From contig CAWIQJ010000005.1 in the NCBI GenBank assembly GCA_963838235.1, positions 806,001 to 870,000 of the forward strand: a stretch of DNA of 64,000 nucleotides. The letters run 5' to 3'. Source of the stretch: JAFECT01 sp963838235 (GTDB lineage Bacteria; Pseudomonadota; Alphaproteobacteria; Caulobacterales; Caulobacteraceae). The notes beneath the pieces were generated by a model. The model ran no database searches. It saw only the letters and a list, made by a program, of their open reading frames with translations, and was not told where the DNA came from. Below, piece after piece: positions 39,061 to 47,865 of the stretch. The stretch's first letter is position 1; every line of letters begins with the position of its first letter. The position numbers and the translations under genes were made by a program.

Positions 39061-40137
39061 TCAGGCGTGGTGTTTCCGGTGCGTCGGATGCGCGGTCGCG
39101 TGGTGCGACGCACGATGGACGAGGCGGCGGCCATGCGCTTTGCCGGAAATCTTCGCCGCGGCGGTCGCGACGGGTTCGGTCAACGCCGCCAGGCGGCCGG
39201 CTTCCCAGGCGGAGCCCTTCCAGGTCGCCCGGGTCGAGGCGGTGACGCAGGTCGCCGTCTCCTTCAGCCCGTGCTCTGCGAGGCAGAAGACGTCCTCGTA
39301 GCGCGGCCCGGCCACGGCGAGACACTGGAAGAGGTTGAGCTTGGCGAGATTGTAGCACTGGCGCGTCTCGGGCTCGTAGAGCACCGCGCGCACCGTGATC
39401 GGATCGTCGGTGCGCCGCAGCACCGCCAGCGAGGCCAGCACCAGGGCGCGGGTGATCACCGGCGAGCCTTCGCGCCGGGTGAAATCCGGCTCCGGCGCCT
39501 GGGACATCTGCGTCATCGCCTTGCGCAGTTCGTCGCCGTCCCGCGGCCTGGCGACGAAGCGCGTGGCGGAGAGTTTCTTCACCAGCGCCAGTCGCGCGCG
39601 GCGATCGGAATCGCGCACCTGCGACCACGAACTGTGCTGCACGTCGTAGGCCGACTGCTTCACCTCGGCGCCCACCTGGGCGAGGTGGCGGCCTTGATCC
39701 TGTATGCGCGCGGTGGCGAGCCCCGCCGCTTCCTCGGCGCCCGGTAGCGAGTAGACCGAGAACGGATCGTCCATCAGCCGGCGCGTCAGCGCCTCGTTCT
39801 GCACCGGGTCGTCGGCGATGCGTTTCAGGTTGGCGACGAAGTCGGCCTGCTGCAGCGCGACCAGGGCGCCGTAGGCGATTTCGCCCTGCTCGAGCTGTTG
39901 GGGTTCGTAGCCGGCGCCGGTCTTCAGCGCGATGCGCACCTGCAGGCCATTGCCGAAGTTGGCGTTCACCGCGCCGGCCTGGTTGACGAAGGTTTGCCAC
40001 GCTTCCGCGTCCTCGACCACGTCGCGGGGCAGGCCGACCTGATCGCCATAGGGCGCCTCGACCGCGCTCGAGACGCTGAAGCCCGCGGCGCACAGCAGCG
40101 CCCCCACGCAAACGGCGCGTACGAAACGGACGGACAT
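39061..40137 (-). CDS. exported protein of unknown function
   Basis: A 358 aa protein with a signal peptide (MSVRFVRAVCVGALLCAAGFSVSSAVE). The body is helical and charged, with a lone CYNLAKLNLFQC segment (two Cys) and a further Cys pair region (VFCLAEHGLKETATC). The C-terminus is a His/Lys-rich tail (HRASHHATAHPTHRKHHA). I recognise no family. It lies just downstream of topA (100 bp) on the same strand, but an intervening run of non-coding sequence leaves cotranscription uncertain. Confidence 0.7.
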   Translation of the reverse strand: MSVRFVRAVCVGALLCAAGFSVSSAVEAPYGDQVGLPRDVVEDAEAWQTFVNQAGAVNANFGNGLQVRIALKTGAGYEPQQLEQGEIAYGALVALQQADFVANLKRIADDPVQNEALTRRLMDDPFSVYSLPGAEEAAGLATARIQDQGRHLAQVGAEVKQSAYDVQHSSWSQVRDSDRRARLALVKKLSATRFVARPRDGDELRKAMTQMSQAPEPDFTRREGSPVITRALVLASLAVLRRTDDPITVRAVLYEPETRQCYNLAKLNLFQCLAVAGPRYEDVFCLAEHGLKETATCVTASTRATWKGSAWEAGRLAALTEPVATAAAKISGKAHGRRLVHRASHHATAHPTHRKHHA

Positions 40138-40237
40138 GACGGAACTCCCCCCTCAAAGACCCCCGGGGGAGAAAAGCCCAGCTTGGCGCGGGCGAAAATG
40201 AGATTCGCCTTTCGCGCCAGTCACTTTACCGTGACGC

Positions 40238-42871
40238 TTAACCCTCCGCGGCGCGCTTGACCGGGGCTTTCTTGGCCGCTTTCTTCGCCGGTGCCTTCTT
40301 GGCTGCCGCTTTTTTTGCGGGAGACTTCTTCGCCGCCTTCTTGGCCGCCGACGCGGTCTTGCGGACCTTGCCGCCGCCCTTTGCCGCGCGTTCGGCGATG
40401 AGCGCGACCGCCTGGTCCATGGTCACCGTCTTGGGATCGGCGCCGCGGGGCAGGGTGGCGTTCACGTCGCCGGACTTCACATAGGGTCCGTACTTGCCGG
40501 ACAGGATCCGCACGGACTCTCCGCTCGCGGGATGCGCGCCCAGGTCGGCCAGCACCGTCGCCTCCGCGCGTCCGCGGCGGCCGGCGCCAGAGCGCTTTTC
40601 GGCCAGCAAGGTCACGGCGCGGTTCAGGCCGACGTCGAACACCTCCTCGATGTCCTGCAGGTTCGCATAGGTGCCCGCGTGCAGGATGAACGGCCCGTAG
40701 CGGCCGAGGCCCGCCGTGATCGGCTTGCCGTCCTCCGGGTGCATCCCGACCTCGCGCGGCAGGGCGAGCAGGCGCAGTGCGCGCGTCAGGTCCATCTCCG
40801 CCGGCAGCCAGCCCTTCGGCAGTGACGAGCGCTTGGGCTTCTCGCCCGCGCCCAGCTGCACATAGGGACCGAAGCGGCCGATCTTCAGGCTGACCGCTTC
40901 ACCGGTCGCGGGATCGACGCCCAGTTCGCGATCGCCGCCCTCGGCGCTTTCGCCGTCGGCGCCGGGAGCTGCAACCTGACGCGTGTAGCGGCACTCGGGA
41001 TAGTTCGAACAGCCGATGAAGGCGCCGAAGCGCGAGGTCTTGAGGCTCAGGCGCCCGGCGGCGCACGACGGACAGGCGCGTGGATCTGAGCCATCGCCTT
41101 TGTCGGGGAAAAGATGCGGCGCCAGCGCTTCGGTGAGCGCATCGAGCACGTGGGTGACGCGCAGCTCCGTCATACCTTCGATGGCGGCATGGAAGTCGGT
41201 CCAGAAGTCGCGCAGCAGCACCTTCCAGTCGAGCTCGCCGGCGGACACCAGATCGAGGCGCTCTTCCAGGCCCGCGGTGAAATCGTACTCGACGTAGCGC
41301 GAGAAGTACTCTTCGAGGAAGGCTGTGACCAAGCGTCCCTTGTCCTCGGGAATGAAGCGCTGCTTGTCCATGCGCACATAGGCGCGGTCGCGCAGCACGC
41401 CCAGGATCGAGGCGTAGGTCGAAGGCCGGCCGATGCCGAGTTCTTCCAGCTTCTTCACCAGCGTCGCTTCCGAATAGCGCGGCGGCGGTTCGGTGAAGTG
41501 TTGGTCCGCGCGCGCGGCGGAGACCTTGCCCTCGGCGCCTTCGTTGATCGCCGGCAGGCGGCCGCCGTCCTCGTCGTCAGAGGTGTCGTCGCGGCCCTCT
41601 TCGTAGACGGCGAGATAGCCATCGAACAGGATCACTTGTCCGTTGGCGCGCAGGCCCGTGCGGCCGTCGGCCGTTTCGATGTCGACGGTGGTCTTCTCGA
41701 CGCGCGCGCCTTCCATCTGCGAGGCCATCATGCGCTTCCAGATCAGCTCGTAGAGCCGCTGCTGATCGCTTTCCAGGCGCAGCGAGTCCGGATGCCGCGC
41801 CAGGCTGGTGGGGCGGATCGCCTCGTGCGCTTCCTGGGCGTTCTTCGCCTTGGTCTTGTAGATGCGCGGCGCGTCGGGGACATAGGCGTCGCCGAAGCGC
41901 TGGCCGATCACGCGGCGGGTTTCCTCGACGGCCTCCGGCGCGGCCTGCAGGCCGTCGGTCCGCATATAGGTAATCAGGCCCGTCAGATCGCCGCCGATGT
42001 CGACGCCTTCGTAGAGGCGTTGTGCGGTCTGCATGGTGCGGGTGGCGGAGAAGCCGAGCTTACGCGCCGCCTCCTGCTGCAGGGTCGAGGTCATGAACGG
42101 TGGCGGCGGCGAGCGCCGGCCGGGCTTCTTCTCGACGGCGGTGACCTTGAACACGCCGGTCTCGACCGCGCGCTTGGCGGCCGTAGCGGTCGCCTGGTCG
42201 GGCAAGTCGAACTTGCCGAGCTTCTTGCCCTCGTGCTTGACCAGTCGCGCGAGGAAGGCCGGCGAGTTGGCGGTGACGTCGGCTTCGACGGTCCAGTATT
42301 CCTGGCTGCGGAACGCCTCGATCTCGATCTCGCGATCGACGACCAGCCGCAACGCGACCGACTGCACACGCCCCGCCGAACGCGCGCCCGGCAGTTTGCG
42401 CCACAGCACCGGCGACAGGTTGAAGCCCACCAGATAGTCGAGCGCGCGGCGCGCCAGATAGGCGTCGACCAGCTCCATGTCGATCTGGCGGGGCGCCGCC
42501 ATGGCGGCGGCGACGGCCGACTTGGTGATGGCGTTGAAGGTGACCCGCTGGACCTCGGCGCCCTTGATCGCCTTCTTCTTGGTCAGGACCTCGAGCACGT
42601 GCCAGCTGATCGCCTCGCCCTCGCGGTCGGGGTCGGTGGCGAGGATCAGGCGCTTGGCGCCCTTCATCGCCTCGGCGATTTCGGAAAGGCGCTTGGAGGA
42701 CTTGGGATCGACCTCCCAGTCCATGGCGAAGTCCTGATCCGGGCGGACCGACCCGTCCTTGGAGGGCAGGTCGCGCACGTGCCCATAGGACGCCAGCACC
42801 TTATAGCCGGGGCCAAGATACTTGTTGATAGTCTTGGCCTTAGCCGGGCTTTCTACGACAACAACGTCCAT
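40238..42871 (-). CDS. topA: DNA topoisomerase I
   Basis: Relaxes negative supercoils. The 877 aa product has the Toprim domain (VVVESPAKAKTINKYLGPGY; ATDPDREGEAISWH), RRALDYLVGFNLSPVLW, the active-site Tyr in LITYMRTDG, a C4 zinc ribbon (CPSC...CSNYPEC), three or more topoisomerase C-terminal repeats (TGEAVSLKIGRFGPYVQLG) and a Lys/Ala-rich basic tail of about 45 residues typical of alphaproteobacteria. The ATG at 42871 is preceded by a CCTCCCC complement (GGGGGAGG) and is the true start; the frame stays open upstream without family similarity. Confidence 0.97.
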   Translation of the reverse strand: MDVVVVESPAKAKTINKYLGPGYKVLASYGHVRDLPSKDGSVRPDQDFAMDWEVDPKSSKRLSEIAEAMKGAKRLILATDPDREGEAISWHVLEVLTKKKAIKGAEVQRVTFNAITKSAVAAAMAAPRQIDMELVDAYLARRALDYLVGFNLSPVLWRKLPGARSAGRVQSVALRLVVDREIEIEAFRSQEYWTVEADVTANSPAFLARLVKHEGKKLGKFDLPDQATATAAKRAVETGVFKVTAVEKKPGRRSPPPPFMTSTLQQEAARKLGFSATRTMQTAQRLYEGVDIGGDLTGLITYMRTDGLQAAPEAVEETRRVIGQRFGDAYVPDAPRIYKTKAKNAQEAHEAIRPTSLARHPDSLRLESDQQRLYELIWKRMMASQMEGARVEKTTVDIETADGRTGLRANGQVILFDGYLAVYEEGRDDTSDDEDGGRLPAINEGAEGKVSAARADQHFTEPPPRYSEATLVKKLEELGIGRPSTYASILGVLRDRAYVRMDKQRFIPEDKGRLVTAFLEEYFSRYVEYDFTAGLEERLDLVSAGELDWKVLLRDFWTDFHAAIEGMTELRVTHVLDALTEALAPHLFPDKGDGSDPRACPSCAAGRLSLKTSRFGAFIGCSNYPECRYTRQVAAPGADGESAEGGDRELGVDPATGEAVSLKIGRFGPYVQLGAGEKPKRSSLPKGWLPAEMDLTRALRLLALPREVGMHPEDGKPITAGLGRYGPFILHAGTYANLQDIEEVFDVGLNRAVTLLAEKRSGAGRRGRAEATVLADLGAHPASGESVRILSGKYGPYVKSGDVNATLPRGADPKTVTMDQAVALIAERAAKGGGKVRKTASAAKKAAKKSPAKKAAAKKAPAKKAAKKAPVKRAAEG

Positions 42872-42970
42872 GCGGGGGAGGATTCGGACCGGGGAAAACG
42901 GGGCGCGAAAGTGGGGGCGAGGCCCCGGCCTGTCAACGTAGTCCCGACCGGACAACGCTTTGCCAACGCG

Positions 42971-42990
42971 CTTCCCCCCTACGGGGGGAA
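42971..42990. repeat. short C/G-run palindrome between topA and the HlyIII-like gene
   Basis: TTCCCCCC at 42972-42979 pairs with GGGGGGAA at 42983-42990 around a 3 nt loop, a compact hairpin in the 233 bp spacer upstream of topA. It may terminate the upstream transcript; no T-run follows. Confidence 0.5.
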
Positions 42991-43104
42991 AGAATGATGG
43001 GGCGCCGTCTGGTCGCGCACGTAGAGCGCCCGGATGGCCTGGTTGACGGTCCGCAGCCCCACCCAGAGGATCGGATTTTACCGCGTCGGGGTCGCCAGCG
43101 TCCG

Positions 43105-43800
43105 CTACCCGACGAAGACGCCCCCGAGCACCGCGCCGAAGTGCAGCGCCGCGCCCACGCAGACCAGGCTGTGCCAGACCGCGCGGCGGAACGGCAGGCG
43201 GCGGTTGAGAAAGAGGAGGCTGCCGGCGGTATAAACCAGGCCCCCGGCCAGGAGCAGCAACAGCGACTCCACCGGAAGGCTCCGCCGCAGGGGGTCCAGC
43301 GCAATCACTGCCACCCAACCGAACAGCACATAGACCCCCGTCCACACGCGCTCGGAGATGCGCGGCAGGGCGATCTTACCCACGATGCCGAAGGCGGCGA
43401 TGCTCCAGACCACCGCCGTCATCCAGAACGCCCAGCCGCCATGGAGCCTCTGGGTGGTGAAGGGGGTGTAGGAGCCCGCGATCATCAGGAAGATGCCCGC
43501 TTCGTCGAGCCGGCGCAGGAGCGGGCGGGCCCACCCAGCGCGGCTGAGATTATAGGCGGCGGAAAAGGCCAGCATGGCGATCAGGGCCGTGCCATAGAGC
43601 GCCGCGGCGACGATCAGCCCGGGCTTGCCGCGCTCGGCGGCCATCCAGATCAGCGCCGCCGACCCGGCTCCGAAGGCGACCAGGGCCACGATATGCACCC
43701 ACCGGTCGGCCATCCGCTCACAGACATTGGGATAGTGGGCGGCCGCACAGTCGTCCGGAATGCTCACAGCCATTCGGGTTTCCACCCTTGGAGAGGTCAT
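43105..43800 (-). CDS. haemolysin III/TrhA (PAQR) family membrane protein
   Basis: A 231 aa protein with seven hydrophobic segments and the PAQR-family residues: MADRWVHIVALVAFGAGSAALIW, SAAYNLSRAGWARPLLRRLDEAGIFLMIAGSYTPF (the metal-site block) and the C-terminal AVWHSLVCVGAALHFGAV (His pair). It is an inner-membrane protein of the HlyIII group, related to adiponectin receptors; despite the name it is not a proven toxin. ATG 43800 is used here; ATG 43773 is an alternative. Confidence 0.9.
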   Translation of the reverse strand: MTSPRVETRMAVSIPDDCAAAHYPNVCERMADRWVHIVALVAFGAGSAALIWMAAERGKPGLIVAAALYGTALIAMLAFSAAYNLSRAGWARPLLRRLDEAGIFLMIAGSYTPFTTQRLHGGWAFWMTAVVWSIAAFGIVGKIALPRISERVWTGVYVLFGWVAVIALDPLRRSLPVESLLLLLAGGLVYTAGSLLFLNRRLPFRRAVWHSLVCVGAALHFGAVLGGVFVG

Positions 43801-43862
43801 CAGGCGCCGAGGTGTTTCCCCGATCCCGAGACACCAGCCGCTACCCTATACGTAAGAAGTTG

Positions 43863-44447
43863 CTAAATCGGGCGCCCGCGCCGGAGGTCCGACGGCGCGC
43901 GGCGATAGACCTCGCGGAAGGTGGCGTTGAAACTCCTCAGACTGGAGAAGCCCGCTCGTGCGGCGATCTCGGTCATGCTGAGGTCAGTCTTATCGATCAG
44001 TCGTTTGGCGCGTTGCACCCGGGCGGTCCGGGCGGCCTTCACTGGCGTGGAGTGCAGGTGCGCGCGAAACAGCCGCGCGAGGTGTCGTGCGCTTACGCCC
44101 AGCCGCTCCGCCAGGGCGTCGACGCCGTTGTGGTCGAGCGCGCCGTCCTCGATAAGGCGCAGCGCCCGGTCGAGCGTCGCATGTACGCCCTTCCACGCCG
44201 GCGAGCGAAAGGCGGTCTCGGGACGACACCGCAGGCACGGGCGGAATCCCGCCGCCTCCGCCGCCGCGGCGCTCGGGTAGTAGCGGACGTTCTTCGAAAG
44301 CGGCTGACGCACCGGGCACACCGGACGGCAATAGATCCGAGTGGATGTCACGCCAATGAACAGGCGGCCGTCGAAGGCTGCGTCACGAGCGTAGCGCGCC
44401 CGCTCGCAGGCCGCGAAATCGAGCGTTGGATGGGAGGCTCTGTCCAT
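43863..44447 (-). CDS. Ada-type zinc domain fused to an AraC HTH, regulator of alkylation response
   Basis: A 194 aa protein. The N-terminal Ada metal-binding domain has four Cys at 40, 44, 71 and 74 (IYCRPVC and CLRC), matching the E. coli Ada set whose first Cys accepts a methyl group from phosphotriesters. An AraC-type helix-turn-helix follows (LAERLGVSARHLARLFRAHL ... MTEIAARAGFSSLRSFNATFREVY). It lacks both the O6-methylguanine transferase domain and the AlkA glycosylase domain usually fused or adjacent, so it resembles AdaA. Its targets probably lie elsewhere. Confidence 0.9.
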   Translation of the reverse strand: MDRASHPTLDFAACERARYARDAAFDGRLFIGVTSTRIYCRPVCPVRQPLSKNVRYYPSAAAAEAAGFRPCLRCRPETAFRSPAWKGVHATLDRALRLIEDGALDHNGVDALAERLGVSARHLARLFRAHLHSTPVKAARTARVQRAKRLIDKTDLSMTEIAARAGFSSLRSFNATFREVYRRAPSDLRRGRPI

Positions 44448-44568
44448 GGCGCCAGGATACCATGCCCGGCGCGGCGCGAAGTCCGCCCCGGTGATGAGGT
44501 CCGATTCCTGCCAGCGCCCGCCCGGGGCCTCGGCTAGCCTGCGGCCAATCTAAACACGGACACCGTTC

Positions 44569-44973
44569 ATGGCCTCGATCCACCAGGAAATTGTCATCAA
44601 CGCCGCACCCGACGCGGTCTGGGACGCGCTCAGCGATGTGGGCGCCATCCACCGGCGTCTGTGTCCGGGCTTCGTGGTGAACACCGAGATGGAGCCCGAC
44701 GGCGCTGCCCGGCTGGTCACCTTCGGCAACGGCATGCAGGCGCGCGAGGTGATGATCGACGTGGACGCGGCGCGTCGGCGCGTGGCCTGGACCGTCGAGA
44801 GTCCCCGCCTGACCCACCACAACGGCTCGCTTCAGGTTTTCGACGCTGAGGACGGAGCGACACGTGCGGTCTGGATCGCCGACGTCCTGCCGCACGCCGC
44901 CGCCGAAACCGTGGGCGCGATGATGGCGGCGGGCATGGCGGCGATGAAGCGTTGTCTGGAGGCGACGGCCTGA
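44569..44973 (+). CDS. SRPBCC family protein
   Basis: A 134 aa START/Bet v 1-like protein: IHQEIVINAAPDAVWDALSDVGAIHRRLCPGF, then RLVTFGNGMQAREVMIDVDAARRRVAWTV and a C-terminal long helix VGAMMAAGMAAMKRCLEATA. Such proteins bind hydrophobic ligands in the cytoplasm. The ligand is unknown. It converges with the DUF938 gene, 10 bp apart. Confidence 0.88.
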   Translation: MASIHQEIVINAAPDAVWDALSDVGAIHRRLCPGFVVNTEMEPDGAARLVTFGNGMQAREVMIDVDAARRRVAWTVESPRLTHHNGSLQVFDAEDGATRAVWIADVLPHAAAETVGAMMAAGMAAMKRCLEATA

Positions 44974-44983
44974 GCGACTGCAT

Positions 44984-45604
44984 TCACGTCTTGTGGAAGA
45001 TCAGCGACAGATTGTTCGCCGGCATCGCGACCCGTTCGCTGAACGCTATGCCATGCTGCGCCGCGAGCGCCCTCACGTCGTCCAAGTGACGCAATCCCCA
45101 TGCCGGGTTGCGGTTCTTCAGGTTCTCGTCGAAGGCGATATTGGACGGCGCGGTGACGACATCGGCTTCGACGTAAGGACCATACAGGAACAGCACGCCG
45201 CCGCGCGGCAGGATACGCCCGGCGCCGCTCATCAGGCCTTCGGTCGCGGCCCAGGGCGAGATGTGGATCATGTTGATGTTCACCATCGCGTCGGCGTGGT
45301 CCACCGGCCAGGTCTCCGGCGCCGACGCATCGAGACGAACCGGCGCCAACAGGTTCGGCAGGTCCGCATGATCGCGCCACGCCGCGATGCTCGCGAGCGC
45401 CTCCGGATCAGGATCGGTCGGCAGCCAGGTGAGAGCGGGCAGGGCGGCCGCGTTGTAGACGGCGTGCTCGCCGGCGCCGGCGGCGATTTCCAGCACCAGG
45501 CCGCTTGCCGGCAGATGCGAACGCAACACCTCGAGGATCGGATCGCGGTTGCGCGCCGTAGACGGCGAGCTTCGCGCGCCGGGCGGTGGCGCGTCCTTAT
45601 TCAC
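44984..45604 (-). CDS. DUF938 SAM-dependent methyltransferase-like protein
   Basis: A 206 aa protein with the DUF938 signature: SPSTARNRDPILEVLRSHLP, GLVLEIAAGAGEHAVYNAAALP (SAM-binding glycine-rich loop), MVNINMIHISPWAATEGLMSGAGRIL and FLYGPY. The GTG start at 45604 overlaps the dprA stop in a GTGA arrangement, implying translational coupling. The methyl acceptor is unknown. Confidence 0.9.
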   Translation of the reverse strand: MNKDAPPPGARSSPSTARNRDPILEVLRSHLPASGLVLEIAAGAGEHAVYNAAALPALTWLPTDPDPEALASIAAWRDHADLPNLLAPVRLDASAPETWPVDHADAMVNINMIHISPWAATEGLMSGAGRILPRGGVLFLYGPYVEADVVTAPSNIAFDENLKNRNPAWGLRHLDDVRALAAQHGIAFSERVAMPANNLSLIFHKT

Positions 45605-46665
45605 GCCGCACACACCAGTCCGCCGTCGAGCAGTTCCGCCTCGCCCATCAGCGCCAGTTCCACCAGGGCGGCGGCCACCGCGGCTGCGCCGGCGCCGGTG
45701 GCGCGCACCAGCTCGTCGCGCGGGATGGGCGTGGGCGACAGCAAACGCTTGATCTCGGCGCGCAGGCGGTCGGTCTCCGCGTCGGGCGGCAGGGCGTCGT
45801 AGTCCGCCGCCGGATCGCGCACGATCCGCGCCGCCGGTGACAGCGAGCGCAGCACGTCGTCGGCGCTCTCGCACAGGATCGCGCCCTGGCGCAGCAGATC
45901 GTTGGAGCCCTTGCAGCGCGGATCGATCGGCGACCCCGGTACGGCGAAGACGTCGCGTCCCTGCTCGCCTGCCAGCCGCGCAGTGATCAGCGAGCCCGAG
46001 CGAATCTCCGCCTCGACCACCACCACGCCGAGCGCGAGACCCGAGATGATGCGGTTGCGGCGCGGGAAGTCGCGCGCCTGGGCGCGGGCGCCGATGGGGC
46101 TTTCGGAGACGATGCAGCCGCGATCGGCGATGCGCCGGTAGAGGTCCGCATGTTCGGGCGGATAGACGTCGTCGACGCCGCCGCCGAGCACCGCGACGGT
46201 GCCGGTCGCGAGCGCGCCCTCGTGCGCCGCGGCGTCCACGCCGCGCGCCAGGCCCGAGACGATGCTGTACCCCGCTTGACCGAGTTCGTTGGCGAGCCCG
46301 CGCGCGAACCGCTGCGCCGCCGCCGACGCCGTACGCGCGCCGACAATGGCCACGGCATCGCTGCGGCAGGCCGCGAGGTCGCCCAGGATCCACAACACCG
46401 AGGGCGGCGGATCGAGCGCGCTCAGCAGGGCCGGAAAATCGTCGTCGCCGAAGACCAGGAGGCGCGCGCCGAGGGCTACGCCGGCCTCGATCTCCTGTTC
46501 GATGTCGGGCTTCCTGGCGGTCCTGACGCCGGCGGGGAGCCGCTCGATCGCGTCCATCGCCGAGCCGTGCAGATGCAGCAGCTCACGGAACGCGACCGGC
46601 CCCACGCGCTCGGTGCGCGCGAGCCGCAGGCGCTCGAAGCGTTCCTGATCGCTGAGCCCGGCCAC
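45601..46665 (-). CDS. dprA: DNA-processing protein DprA
   Basis: DprA loads RecA on incoming single-stranded DNA during natural transformation. The 354 aa protein has the Rossmann core (VAIVGARTAS, SGLARGVDAAAHEGAL, VAVLGGGVDDVYPPEH, FPRRNRIISGLALGVVVVEAEIRSGSLITARLA) and a C-terminal winged-helix (DLLRQGAIL to ALMGEAELLDGGL). The start is GTG at 46665, three bases after the plsY stop. The operon order plsY-dprA-DUF938 is seen here; topA lies further downstream beyond other genes. Confidence 0.96.
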   Translation of the reverse strand: MAGLSDQERFERLRLARTERVGPVAFRELLHLHGSAMDAIERLPAGVRTARKPDIEQEIEAGVALGARLLVFGDDDFPALLSALDPPPSVLWILGDLAACRSDAVAIVGARTASAAAQRFARGLANELGQAGYSIVSGLARGVDAAAHEGALATGTVAVLGGGVDDVYPPEHADLYRRIADRGCIVSESPIGARAQARDFPRRNRIISGLALGVVVVEAEIRSGSLITARLAGEQGRDVFAVPGSPIDPRCKGSNDLLRQGAILCESADDVLRSLSPAARIVRDPAADYDALPPDAETDRLRAEIKRLLSPTPIPRDELVRATGAGAAAVAAALVELALMGEAELLDGGLVCAA

Positions 46666-46668
46666 GCG

Positions 46669-47301
46669 TCAGGCCGTGTCCGGCGGCGCCTTCGCCTTGC
46701 CGGCGCCGATCCTGGGCTCCTGGCCGGTGAGCAGACGCGCGATGTTGGCGTGGTGGCGGACAAAGATGAGCACCGCCATGAAGGCCGCCATCCAGAGGAA
46801 GGGATAGGCGCCGTCGCTCGCCAGCACGAAGAACGGCGCCAAGGCCGCCACCGTCAGGGCGGCAAGCGAGGAGATGCGGAACACGCCCGCCATGGCGAGC
46901 CAGGTCAGGGCTGCGAGCACGCCGGCCGGCCAGTGCGCGACCAGCAGCACGCCCAGAAAGGTCGCCACGCCCTTGCCGCCCTTGAAGCCCAGCCACACCG
47001 GGAACAGATGCCCCAGGAATGCCGCGCTGCCGGCGACCGCGGAGATCAGGTCGTCGTGCGTCGCGAAACGCGCGATCAGGAGCGCCGCCATGCCCTTGCC
47101 GCCGTCGCCGAGCAGGGTGATCAGCGCGAGGTCCTTCCGGCCTGTGCGCAGCACGTTGGTCGCGCCGATGTTGCCGGAGCCGACCTTGCGCAGGTCGCCC
47201 GCGCCGCCGAGTTTGGTGGCGATCACGCCGAACGGGATCGAGCCGAGGAGGTAGCCTCCCACGGCGGCGATCAGGAGAGGAAGATAGCGGCCGAAATCCA
47301 C
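46669..47301 (-). CDS. plsY: glycerol-3-phosphate acyltransferase PlsY
   Basis: Inner-membrane enzyme that transfers the acyl group from acyl phosphate to glycerol 3-phosphate, the first step of phospholipid synthesis. The 210 aa product has five membrane segments and the three family motifs: GSGNIGATNVLR, GDGGKG and GHLFPVWLGFKGGKGVAT. The start is GTG at 47301. dprA follows 3 nt after the stop. Confidence 0.96.
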   Translation of the reverse strand: MDFGRYLPLLIAAVGGYLLGSIPFGVIATKLGGAGDLRKVGSGNIGATNVLRTGRKDLALITLLGDGGKGMAALLIARFATHDDLISAVAGSAAFLGHLFPVWLGFKGGKGVATFLGVLLVAHWPAGVLAALTWLAMAGVFRISSLAALTVAALAPFFVLASDGAYPFLWMAAFMAVLIFVRHHANIARLLTGQEPRIGAGKAKAPPDTA

Positions 47302-47391
47302 CGAACGCCCCCGAGGCGCAACTGACCCCGCAAAGGTTAGCGAGGCCGGCGAAAAACGCCTAGCGAATTGAACGGGCGGCTGTTTACCGGC

Positions 47392-47694
47392 TCAGTGCTG
47401 GTCGAGGCCCTGCTGGTGGGTCGCGTTGGCGTCCAGGTTCTGCCGGGTCAGGGTGGCCTGTTCTTCCCACTCGCGCTTGGAGTGGCATTCCTTCTTGGCC
47501 GGCAGCCGCGTCCCGGTCTGGTCCCGGGAATGGCAGACGATCCGGTCGAGGTCCGACGGCTTGGCGGTGCTGGCCGCGGCCTGCTGGACCGGCGGCTTGG
47601 CGGGCGGCGGCGGCGGCGGGGGCGTGTCGGCGGCGGCGGACAGGGCCGCGCCGGCGCACAGGGCGGCAAGAACGAGGAGGCTGGCGACGCGCAT
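47392..47694 (-). CDS. small exported protein
   Basis: A 100 aa protein with a signal peptide (MRVASLLVLAALCAGAALSAAAD), a run of Pro and Ala, and a C-terminal segment DRIVCHSRDQTGTRLPAKKECHSKREWEEQ with two Cys that probably form a disulfide. The VCH...TGTRL...KKxCHxxxEWEE pattern recurs in small alphaproteobacterial exported proteins. Function is unknown. Confidence 0.75.
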   Translation of the reverse strand: MRVASLLVLAALCAGAALSAAADTPPPPPPPAKPPVQQAAASTAKPSDLDRIVCHSRDQTGTRLPAKKECHSKREWEEQATLTRQNLDANATHQQGLDQH

Positions 47695-47865
47695 CACGGG
47701 GACTCCTGAAGGCCTAAAGATCGGGGCGTTTGGGCAGACAAAAACCGCCTTGGGAATTTCGCCCGGATTACCGTTTCGTCACGTTTGGAGGCTGCGGCGC
47801 GGCGTCCCCGTCCCTGGACAACCTGCGGTCCGTCTGCAAGCTGGTGGCGCTCAAAGGGGAATTTC

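Noticed and set aside
40238..43345. Upstream extension of the topA frame to 1035 aa
   Set aside because: The first 158 residues are Pro/Arg/Gly-rich without similarity to topoisomerases and overlap the HlyIII-like gene; the ATG at 42871 gives the standard N-terminus.
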